From Streptomyces sp. NBC_01591 (lineage in GTDB: Bacteria > Actinomycetota > Actinomycetes > Streptomycetales > Streptomycetaceae), in assembly GCF_035918155.1 (NCBI RefSeq), contig NZ_CP109327.1, forward strand, positions 8,556,001 through 8,620,000: DNA of 64,000 nt. The letters run 5' to 3'. Within the stretch, counting starts at the first letter, position 1, and every line of letters starts with the position of its first letter. The translations under genes and the position numbers were made by a program. Shown here in pieces: positions 57,003 to 64,000 of the stretch. The notes under the pieces are model-generated. The model did no database searches, had not been told where the DNA came from, and was given only the letters and a program-made list of their open reading frames with translations.

Positions 57003-57238
57003 CGTCGCAACGTGCCTTCAGCAAGGGCCTGCATGCTGCCTACATGTTCTGGCGCCGCCACGAACACTTCGACGTCCCCTACGGTTACCTGCATGAGGAG
57101 GACGGCCAGAGCCTCCATCTGGGGCGCTGGATCGCGGAACGACGCCGGAACGTAACCCAGCTCAGAGCTGAGCAGATCGCCGCCCTCGAGGCCCTCGACA
57201 TGCGCTGGATCCCTCGCCCCAGCCACACAGGCGCTTGA
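57003..57238 (+). pseudogene. Helicase-associated-domain fragment
   Basis: The plus frame RAFSKGLHAAYMFWRRHEHF, then VPYGYLHEEDGQSLHLGRW and QIAALEALDMRWIPRPSHTG is a single helicase-associated repeat and C-terminal end. It is opposite in orientation to the larger helicase relic, so it comes from another copy or from inversion. Confidence 0.65.
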
Positions 57239-57289
57239 CCGGCCACACCCGCTTACGAACAGTCGTGCGTCGTACTTGACCAGCAACGG

Positions 57290-57450
57290 CCGCCGCAGCG
57301 GCTTGGCTGGCTCAGTCCCGTCGAGTTTGAGGAGAAGTATTGCGTCGGCCAGGTGACGGTCGAACAACTGAACCTGAAACCCCGTCAACCCGCCCTGACC
57401 AGCTGATCGGCACCTCCCGCACACCGGGGAAACCTCATGGCCGGCCCGGT
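57290..57450 (+). pseudogene. IS3-family OrfB 3 prime end
   Basis: LGWLSPVEFEEKYCVGQVTV, then LNLKPRQPALTS and TGA near 57404, followed by an inverted-repeat-like ggggaaacctca. It is about 80 percent similar to the end of the complete IS3 element at 58121-59446, so it is the scar of a sister insertion. Confidence 0.75.
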
Positions 57451-57583
57451 CCGTGCCGCTGGATCCGCGCTGGTCGGACGCGGAAGCGGCCTGCCCTATG
57501 CCCAGATGAGCGCTTGGACCGGTATTCCTGAAGACGACCTGGCCCAGCAGGTCCAGGACTATCACCGCCTCATGGCTCTCTGA
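57437..57583 (+). CDS. Possible 48-residue protein or C-terminal fragment
   Basis: ATG 57437 begins at the IS3 scar and encodes MAGPVRAAGSALVGRGSG, then YAQMSAWTGIPEDDLAQQVQ and DYHRLMAL. The regular amphipathic helices look like real protein, but it may be the tail of a gene truncated by the IS. No family is recognised. Confidence 0.35.
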   Translation: MAGPVRAAGSALVGRGSGLPYAQMSAWTGIPEDDLAQQVQDYHRLMAL

Positions 57584-57741
57584 GCTGCTGCACGATCGCT
57601 GTCGCGAGGCTCGACGGGTCGGACCCGGGGCTCGCACGCCCGATTCCTGAATGCTGGTCTGGTGGGTGAGGGCAGCGCTGGCGGGGCGGGTTGGTCACCT
57701 GGTGGCGGGGGCGAGTTGCACGCGCATGCTGCGAGAGTTCG

Positions 57742-58120
57742 TCACGTGACCGCAGAGTCATTCCCGGCGGTCACGCTCTGGTACCGCCTGGCCAACGCGG
57801 GCCCTAGAACCCACGTGATGTCGTCGGATCCCGGGTCGTACGACCACCCGTCCGCTACCCGGGCGGCAACCAGCCGGTCGAGGGTGGCAGTCAGGGCGCC
57901 AGGTGTGTCTGCTGCGCACACGCGCCCGAGTCGGTCTGCCTCGATGATGCCGTGCACGTGGCCGGGGGAGAGGTAGGTGGCCAGCGCGAGTCCGGCGAGC
58001 TGTTCTGAGGCCGACAGGCTGCGAAGCGCCGGGCAGGATGTCAGGCGCAGCGCTGCGTCGGCGGCATGGGCACGGTCCCGGCGCCCAGGGGCCTGTGTCA
58101 GGACAGCAGCGTCGAGAAGT
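57742..58120 (-). pseudogene. ATPase-like protein, C-terminal part (split by IS3)
   Basis: Minus strand from the IS3 left end to the stop at 57742: QLLDAAVLTQAP, RAHAADAALRLTSCPALRSL, ATYLSPGHVHGIIEADRLG, RLVAARVADGWSYDPGSDDI and TWVLGPALARRYQSVTA. Deleting the IS and one copy of its 15-bp flanking repeat joins this frame exactly to the segment at 59462-60136 (FAVQLLDAA). Confidence 0.6.
58106..58120. repeat. 15-bp direct repeat, left of IS3
   Basis: gcagcgtcgagaagt lies immediately outside the left inverted repeat and is repeated exactly at 59447-59461. Confidence 0.9.
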
Positions 58121-58189
58121 TGAGGTTCCCCCGAGATGCGGGGATGGGTGACAGAAGGTCAGATGGGTCTCATGAGAGGAGCCCAGACG

Positions 58190-58498
58190 ATGCCTGCGCC
58201 GAGAAAGTACCCGCTGGAGTTGCGTGAGCGTGCGGTCCGGATGTACCGGACCGCCGAGCCGAAGCCCGTGATCCGCCGCATGGCCGAGGAACTCGGCGTG
58301 CACCACGAGGCCCTGCGCAACTGGATCCGCCAGGCCGAGGCCGACGCCGGCGAACGCGACGACCTGCTCACCACCGCCGAGCGTGAGGAGCTTGCCGCCC
58401 TGCGCAAGGAGAATGCCCAGCTCAAGCGTGCGAATGAGGTCCTGCGGACGGCCTCGGCTTTTTTCGCGGCCCAGCTCGACCCGACCCGGCCCAGGTGA
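58190..58498 (+). CDS. IS3 OrfA
   Basis: About 102 residues from ATG 58190: MPAPRKYPLELRERAVRMYR, helix-turn-helix RRMAEELGVHHEALRNWIR, then leucine-zipper ELAALRKENAQLKRANEVLR. It stops at TGA 58496-58498, overlapping the GTG of OrfB (GTGA), with a ttttttc run near 58459 suitable for programmed -1 slippage to make the OrfAB transposase. Confidence 0.9.
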   Translation: MPAPRKYPLELRERAVRMYRTAEPKPVIRRMAEELGVHHEALRNWIRQAEADAGERDDLLTTAEREELAALRKENAQLKRANEVLRTASAFFAAQLDPTRPR

Positions 58499-59415
58499 CG
58501 GCGCTCGTTGACGAGCACCCGCATCTGGGGGTCGAGCCCGTACTCCGGGAACTGAACATCCCTTCCTCCACCTACTACCGGTGGCGCCAGGCCGAGAAGG
58601 AACCGTGCGAACGGCGCCGCCGGGACGCCGAGCTGACGGGCAGGATCCAGCAGGTCCACGACGAGTCCGGCGGGATCTATGGCTCACCTCGCGTGCACGC
58701 CGTCCTCAAGCGTGAGGGCGTCCACGTCGGCAGGAAGCGCGTCGAGCGGCTCATGCGGGAGGCCGGCCTGGCCGGGATCAGCCCCCGCCGGGGCACGGGT
58801 TTCACTCGCCGTGACCCGGACGCCGATCTGGCCCCTGACCTGGTGCAACGCGACCTCACCGCGAATGGGCCGAACCGGCTGTGGGTTACCGACTTGACCA
58901 TGATCTCCACCGGGGAGGGGCCGTTGTGGCTGTCCGCGATCCGCGACGCGTTCTCCCGCCGGGTGGTCGCCTGGGAGACCTCCGCCCGCGCGGACGCCGA
59001 CCTGGTCCTCACCTCGCTGGAGTATGCCCTGGCCAGCCGCGAGGTCGCCCCCGGTGAGCTCATTCACCACGCCGACCACGGCTGTCAATACACGTCCGTG
59101 AAGCTCACAACACGCCTGGTCAGGGCCGGTATCCAGGCGTCCATGGGCTCGGTCGGCGACTCGTTCGACAATGCCCTGGCGGAGAACCTGTGGATGGTCA
59201 TCAAGACCGAGTGCATCCGCGGCCGCGTCTTCGCCACCAGAGCCGAAGCGAACCTCGCGCTCTTCGAGTACATCGACGGCTTCTACAACCCCCGCCGCAT
59301 CCAGAAACGACTGGGCTACCTCAGCCCGATCGAGTTCGAGGAGAAGTACTACGCCGCCCCGGCAGCGACCGAACAAGTGAACCTGAAACCACGTCAACCC
59401 GCTCTGACCAGCTAG
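58495..59415 (+). CDS. IS3 OrfB transposase (DDE integrase)
   Basis: 306 residues. HTH_21 segment TGRIQQVHDESGGIYGSPRV, then rve domain with Asp in RLWVTDLTMIS, Asp in IHHADHGCQYTS and Glu in FDNALAENLWMVIKTE; C-terminal YNPRRIQKRLGYLSPIEFEE. Full length with the complete catalytic triad, so the element is probably active. Confidence 0.92.
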   Translation: MTALVDEHPHLGVEPVLRELNIPSSTYYRWRQAEKEPCERRRRDAELTGRIQQVHDESGGIYGSPRVHAVLKREGVHVGRKRVERLMREAGLAGISPRRGTGFTRRDPDADLAPDLVQRDLTANGPNRLWVTDLTMISTGEGPLWLSAIRDAFSRRVVAWETSARADADLVLTSLEYALASREVAPGELIHHADHGCQYTSVKLTTRLVRAGIQASMGSVGDSFDNALAENLWMVIKTECIRGRVFATRAEANLALFEYIDGFYNPRRIQKRLGYLSPIEFEEKYYAAPAATEQVNLKPRQPALTS

Positions 59416-59446
59416 TCAGCCACTCCCGCGCTGCGGGGGAACCTCA

Positions 59447-59461
59447 GCAGCGTCGAGAAGT
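59447..59461. repeat. 15-bp direct repeat, right of IS3
   Basis: gcagcgtcgagaagt directly follows the right inverted repeat, an exact copy of 58106-58120. Confidence 0.9.
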
Positions 59462-60136
59462 TGCACCGCGAACCCGCGCTGCTTTGCCCAAGGCGGGTTC
59501 GTAGCCAGACGCGTGAGCCAGCCGGATTGCTCCAGCTCTTGCCAGAGAGACGAATGACGATTCATGCGCAGGCCTCGCAGTAGCCCTGCCAGCATCCAGA
59601 GCCGGCCGGAGACAGTTGCCCGCAGCGCGCACTGCAGAGCCAGCAGCCGCGCAGCGGCACCGACCTCGGAGGGGAGGGCGGCTGCGAGGTAGCTGAGCAT
59701 TTCCTGGATCCGAACTGCCGCCCCTGGCCCGCGCTCCCGTTGCTTGCGGCGTTCTGGGAGAGCGTCGGGGTGGGGTGCCGTCGCGCGCGTCGTGGGTTCG
59801 GGGACGATGGCGCTGTGTGCGGTGGCCTGCGCGCAGGCGCTGCACCGCCCTGGCCTCGGCCACGAAGGCTGCGGGGGACTCCTCGAGACTCCGCCCGTCC
59901 AGCATCAGTACGGTGCGATCCGCTGCTGCGGCCCGCTGGGCGAAGCGTCCCAGCAGCGCCGACTTGCCGACACCGCCGGGGCCATGAATGAACAGCACTC
60001 GGCCGCCGGTGCACAGCGCCTCCTCGAAGGCAGCGAGCTCTTCCTTTCGTCCGACGAAGGCACGTTGCCTCGCGGCCTGGAGACGCCCCTCCAGGCGCCC
60101 GGCATGCTGCCCCTCGTCAACGAGCTTGCAGGGCAT
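59462..60136 (-). pseudogene. ATPase-like protein, N-terminal part (split by IS3)
   Basis: From ATG 60136: MPCKLVDEGQHAGRLEGRLQ, then FVGRKEELAAFEEALCTGG, Walker A FIHGPGGVGKSALLGRFAQR, LMLDGRSLEESPAAFV. A frameshift or deletion near 59830 removes the Walker B region. A second frame continues with EMLSYLAAALPSEVGAAARL and WQELEQSGWLTRLATNPP into the IS right flank. It resembles the NB-ARC/AAA16-type ATPases linked to regulators in Streptomyces. The gene was probably already defective before the IS insertion. Confidence 0.6.
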
Positions 60137-60668
60137 CGCGGATCTCCTGGGTCGTTGGTGGCACGTCGGCGTCCGGGCGGTACTCGAAGTGCCACCACTC
60201 GTTGTCGTAGATGCGGTAGAGGTCGTAGCGGGCACCGTGTTCCTCGAGCCAGCGCGCGCCTTCGAACGGGCGCACATCCAGCGCGGTGCCCTTGACGTGC
60301 CTGGATTCCGCCGGTGGCAGTACGAGCATCCGGGCCGCGGCCGGTGAGCCGACGCGGCGCACCTCCTCGTCGAACAACCGCTGCTGGACGAGGGGATCGC
60401 GGTATCCCGAGGTGAGGCCGACGAGCTGCCCATGACGCCAGAGCGCCTCAGCGCGTGCAGCGGTGAACGCCGCCCTGGCACCGTCGGTGAGCCCGGTGAG
60501 ATCCTCGGCAGGAAATCGGATCCCCAACGCCCAGTGGCAGGCCAGTTCACGGGCGCGGCCGGGATCGCGGACGAACGCAACGGGGAGCAGGAGCACGGCG
60601 AGCACCACCGCAAGTACGGTGAACAGCCGGTCACGGGGCCGAAGCGGGATAACGTGTGGCTCGTTCAT
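60117..60668 (-). CDS. VanY-like D-Ala-D-Ala (D-Lac) carboxypeptidase, M15
   Basis: About 183 residues from ATG 60668. An N-terminal membrane anchor (LFTVLAVVLAVLLLPVAFV) is followed by a peptidase M15B domain: LTSGYRDPLVQQ, zinc ligands His and Asp in SRHVKGTALDVRP, and NEWWHFEYRP. It would act outside the membrane, trimming the terminal D-Ala or D-Lac from peptidoglycan stem peptides and lowering glycopeptide binding. It is divergent from a VanR/VanS-like pair across about 86 bp, which is likely its controller. The stop overlaps the following minus-strand ATPase relic by about 20 bp. Confidence 0.85.
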   Translation of the reverse strand: MNEPHVIPLRPRDRLFTVLAVVLAVLLLPVAFVRDPGRARELACHWALGIRFPAEDLTGLTDGARAAFTAARAEALWRHGQLVGLTSGYRDPLVQQRLFDEEVRRVGSPAAARMLVLPPAESRHVKGTALDVRPFEGARWLEEHGARYDLYRIYDNEWWHFEYRPDADVPPTTQEIRDALQAR

Positions 60669-60754
60669 GCCCCCAGTCAAGGGGGCGTGATGTTGCCAGC
60701 CCGTATCCAGTTTTCGATATACCGACGATACGTACCGGCTCGTAACATCGGACT
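60669..60754. promoter_or_regulatory. Divergent promoter, VanY / response regulator
   Basis: The spacer contains a short palindrome gccccc-agtcaa-gggggc next to the VanY start. An AT-richer ttttcgatataccgacgatac follows before the regulator. Probably carries both promoters and the response-regulator binding site. Confidence 0.5.
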
Positions 60755-61442
<688 letters not shown>

Positions 61443-61450
<8 letters not shown>

Positions 61451-62564
61451 GCGTCAAGGGTTGAGCGTCCGCCTCAAGTTCACCCTCAGCTATGCCGGGT
61501 TCCTCGTGATCGCGGGCGCATTGCTGCTCGCCGCCGTGTGGGTGTTCCTTCTGCGGGGAAGGTCGAACAGCCTGGCCGTCCCCGATTGGTCCGACTTCCT
61601 ACGCGTCTTCAAGCCAAGCAATTTCGGCCCAGTCGTCTTCGTCCCGGCGGGAATCCTGGCGCTGGGGTTCCTGCTGGTGTTCGGTCTCGTGGGCGGGTGG
61701 ATTCTGGCCGGCCGGATGCTCGCCCCGCTGATACGCATCACCGACGCCACACACAGGGTGGCGAACGGACCGCTCTCCCACCGGATCCGCCTACCGGGCC
61801 GCCGAGATGAGTTCCGCGAACTCGCCGACTCCTTCGACACCATGCTCGCGCAGCTCGAAGCCCACGTCGCCGAACAGCAGCGATTCGCGGCCAATGCCTC
61901 TCACGAACTGCGCACCCCGCTGGCGGTCACGCAGACGCTTCTCGACGCGACCCGCAACGATCCGAACCGCGACACCTGTGAGCTTGTCGAGCGCCTCCGC
62001 GTGGTCAACACCCGAGCCATCGACCTCACTGAAGCACTGCTCCTGCTCAACCGCGCCAACCAGCGGTCATTCACCAGGGAAGACGTCGACCTGTCCCTCC
62101 TGGCGGAAGAAGCCACTGAAACGCTCCTCCCCTTGGCAGAAAAGCATGGCGTCACCATCGAAACCTCCGGCGACATGAGCACCACCATCGGCTCACAGGC
62201 GCTCCTGCTGCAGATGGTCATGAACCTTCTGCACAACGCGATCGGCCACAACCTGCCTGAACAGGGCACCGTATGGGTGCATACCAGCGTCCGCCCCGAC
62301 ACTGTTGTGCTCACTGTCGAGAACACTGGCGAGAAGCTCACCTCACAGCTGGTCTCGACACTCACCGAGCCATTCCAGCGCGGCACCGAACGCATACACA
62401 GCAGCCACGCAGGTGTCGGCCTCGGCCTGGCCATCGTCAAGACCATCACCCAGGCACACGACGGAACCCTCACCCTCACCCCCCGCCCCGCCGGCGGGCT
62501 CCGCGTCACGGTGCAACTGCCCGCCGCGTCAGCGCACACACAAACAGATGGCGATCAGGCCTGA
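61443..62564 (+). CDS. VanS-like sensor histidine kinase
   Basis: About 373 residues from GTG 61443 (ggggag 6 nt upstream; ATG 61425 is an alternative). Two membrane helices (FLVIAGALLLAAVWVFLL and AGILALGFLLVFGLVGGWIL) flank a short extracytoplasmic loop, then HAMP, HisKA (ASHELRTPLAVTQ) and HATPase (N box MNLLHNAIGHN, G box GVGLGLAIVKTI). The short sensor loop resembles Streptomyces VanS, which detects glycopeptides. It phosphorylates the preceding regulator. Confidence 0.9.
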
Positions 62565-62682
62565 AGAACGTCCGAATCTCACCGGGGAAACCCGCTGCCT
62601 GCTCACGCCCGAACTACGCCGGTCGCTGCTTCCACGCCCACTTCGCGTCTCGCCCGCCGAGTTCCGCCACCGACAGGCCGCC

Positions 62683-63230
62683 TCAGCCTCGATGGGATAT
62701 GGAGACGTCGAATGCCTTACAAAGCAGGCGATTCAGCGGCAGATCCCATTCGCCGAGATACTCCAAGGCTTCGCCGCCGGTGCCGACCTTGAACTGGATC
62801 AGGCCCAGGTGCAGGAAGTTGTCGTCCACGGCGCCGGTGATGCCGCGCAGGTCGTGGACCGTACATCCGGCAGCCAGAGCATCAGTGATCATCTTCCGCT
62901 GCACGGCGTTCGACCCACATACCTCCCGTTCGGCCGTGGCGGAGGCGCCGTAGCTGTACCAGGCGTGTTCTCCGACCCGGGCCCGCAGCTCGCAGCACTC
63001 CAGATGCGGGCCACCGCCGTCGACCCGATGCGTAGGGCGAAGGTGCCAGAGTGCTTCAGGTGGTCCACCAATGGGTCGAGCCAGCCGGCCAGATCATCCG
63101 AGGCCCAGTCGATCACCGGCCCTTCGGGCAGGTACGCCAGCGATGTCTTGAACCCGGGCAGCCGCCACCGCAGGTTGGGTCGCGTTGGACGAGGCGTGAT
63201 CGCTCACCGTGATGGCACGTACCCGAAAAG
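62683..63230 (-). pseudogene. FemX/VanK-like peptidyltransferase, internally deleted
   Basis: Minus strand: PGFKTSLAYLPEGPVIDWA, then DLAGWLDPLVDHLKHSGTFA and LRIG (N-terminal part) are followed in another frame by RARVGEHAWYSYGASATAER and NAVQRKMITDALAAGCTVHD, then FKVGTGGEALEYLGEWDLPL to the stop at 62683. These are the two ends of a FemABX-type transferase of about 370 residues. The middle, roughly 200 residues, is gone, with a frame change near 63005. Family members add amino acids to lipid II; VanK of S. coelicolor does so on D-Lac precursors. The position beside VanRS fits that role before it decayed. Confidence 0.75.
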
Positions 63231-63242
63231 CCACAGCCGCTC

Positions 63243-64000
63243 CTACCTGTCGTCCATCGGTCGACCTACCAGCACATCGTGGGGTCCGGACGCGAGCGCG
63301 GCGGCGACCTTGTCGAGGCGCGCCCCGCGGGAGGCCTTGACGAGCACCACATCGCCGGCAGTGAGCCGACCGCGCAGCCACTCGACGGCCGCGGCGTTGT
63401 CGGCCAGCGCCACCGCCCGCTCTCCGGCACCGTCGGCGAGCGGCCGGGTGCCGACCGCGACCACCACGTCGGCCCGGGAGGCGGCGTACTCCCCGATGGC
63501 GCGGTGCTCGGCCTCGTTGTCGTCGCCGAGTTCGAGCATTTCGCCGAGGACGGCGATGCGGCGCCCGCCCTCGATTGCCGCCAGCGCGTCCAGGGCGGCG
63601 CGGGTCGAGTCGGGGTCGGCGTTGAAGGAGTCGTTGAGCAGCGTTGCGCCGCCGACGAGGTCACGTAGTTCCAAGCGCCACTTCGACAGCGAGACCGTGG
63701 GCAGCGCTGCCGCGGCCCCATCGAGGGGAACGCCGGCCGCCAGCCCTGCCGCCGCGGCAGCCGACGCGTTGAGCGTCTGGTGAGTGCCCACGAGCGGCAG
63801 CCCGACGCGAGCCGAGGTGGCGGCGGTCCGCAGTGTGAAGGACGGCCGGGCGAGCCGGTCAAGGACTACGTCGAGTACGCGAACGTCGGCGTGTTCCGCC
63901 TGGCCGAACGTCAGCACCGGGCAGTCGGTGAGCGAGCGCATCGCGACCACCCGGGGATCGTCGGCGCTCAGGACCGCGGTGCCGCCGGGCGCCAGACCCT
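63243..64000 (-). CDS. murF: MurF-like Mur ligase, C-terminal part (runs off window)
   Basis: About 252 residues of the C-terminal two thirds: [36 protein letters not shown] (GH-x-N-A-A--A loop), then [20 protein letters not shown] (MurF ND-YNANP-S hallmark), [20 protein letters not shown] and [14 protein letters not shown]. MurF joins D-Ala-D-Ala (or D-Ala-D-Lac in resistance clusters) to UDP-MurNAc-tripeptide. The N-terminal domain and ATP P-loop lie beyond base 64000. With VanY, VanRS and a FemX remnant nearby, it is probably a second, resistance-associated MurF rather than the housekeeping dcw copy. Confidence 0.88.
   Translation of the reverse strand, partial: GLAPGGTAVLSADDPRVVAMRSLTDCPVLTFGQAEHADVRVLDVVLDRLARPSFTLRTAATSARVGLPLVGTHQTLNASAAAAAGLAAGVPLDGAAAALPTVSLSKWRLELRDLVGGATLLNDSFNADPDSTRAALDALAAIEGGRRIAVLGEMLELGDDNEAEHRAIGEYAASRADVVVAVGTRPLADGAGERAVALADNAAAVEWLRGRLTAGDVVLVKASRGARLDKVAAALASGPHDVLVGRPMDDR

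Larger units (their letters stand above)
58121..59446 (+). mobile_element. IS3-family insertion sequence, complete
   Basis: A 1326-bp element bounded by TGAGGTTCCCCCG at the left and CGGGGGAACCTCA at the right, with two intact overlapping ORFs. Flanked by 15-bp direct repeats, unusually long for IS3, whose duplications are normally 3-5 bp. It splits a minus-strand ATPase-like gene. Confidence 0.9.

Overview
The window is high-GC actinobacterial DNA, almost certainly Streptomyces. Codons end mostly in G or C, start codons are often GTG, and the gene families (AfsR/SARP regulator, ROK regulator with an ATPase-less sugar ABC operon, DUF5988, AICE-type replication protein, actinobacterial IS families) are typical of that genus. 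The density of IS remnants and frameshifted genes between about 18 and 30 kb and again between 51 and 60 kb suggests a plastic chromosome arm or a large linear plasmid. Intact functional blocks lie between these degraded stretches.

Layout. 0-4.3 kb: a metallo-beta-lactamase-fold hydrolase, a transposase tail, and a damaged prim-pol/D5 helicase of an integrative conjugative element. 4.3-9.9 kb: sparse DNA with an anti-sigma-like ATPase, a frameshifted DUF2625 gene, a two-domain IPT/TIG protein with a strong terminator, and three copies of a ~34-bp repeat. 10.1-18.3 kb: a compact polyketide locus made of DUF5988, a short translated leader, a free-standing atypical ketosynthase (catalytic-site Lys replaced by Glu) and one KS-AT-DH-ER-KR-ACP type I PKS. 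18.4-22.9 kb: IS3 and IS1182 fragments around a dipeptidase/serine-hydrolase pair. 22.9-25.5 kb: a NarL-type two-component system whose kinase carries an extra C-terminal membrane-anchored domain.

25.5-34.3 kb is a graveyard of mobile DNA: IS1380, IS630, IS5 and IS110 tails, a 170-bp MITE, a scrambled FtsK-like plasmid-transfer gene with a 398-bp-offset direct repeat, and helicase-associated-domain fragments. An intact ABM-domain monooxygenase sits within it. Two inverted IS6-family copies then bracket a frameshifted AfsR-like regulator. 34.3-51.4 kb is an intact glycan-utilisation locus: phosphodiesterase, GH36, divergent ROK repressor, ABC binding protein and two permeases, secreted GH5, GH35, GH13, GH38 and a HAD phosphatase. 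No ABC ATPase is present, so a shared MsiK-type ATPase encoded elsewhere probably energises import.

51.4-60.1 kb: tails of an arsenic-type flavoprotein and thioredoxin reductase, a GNAT enzyme, a CDF metal exporter divergent from an ArsR repressor, a broken DinB gene, a broken helicase, and an ATPase gene split by an intact IS3 element flanked by 15-bp direct repeats. 60.1-64 kb: a cell-wall block resembling glycopeptide-resistance loci, with a VanY-like carboxypeptidase divergent from a VanRS-like two-component system, a deleted FemX/VanK-like gene, and the 3 prime part of a MurF-like ligase that runs off the window.
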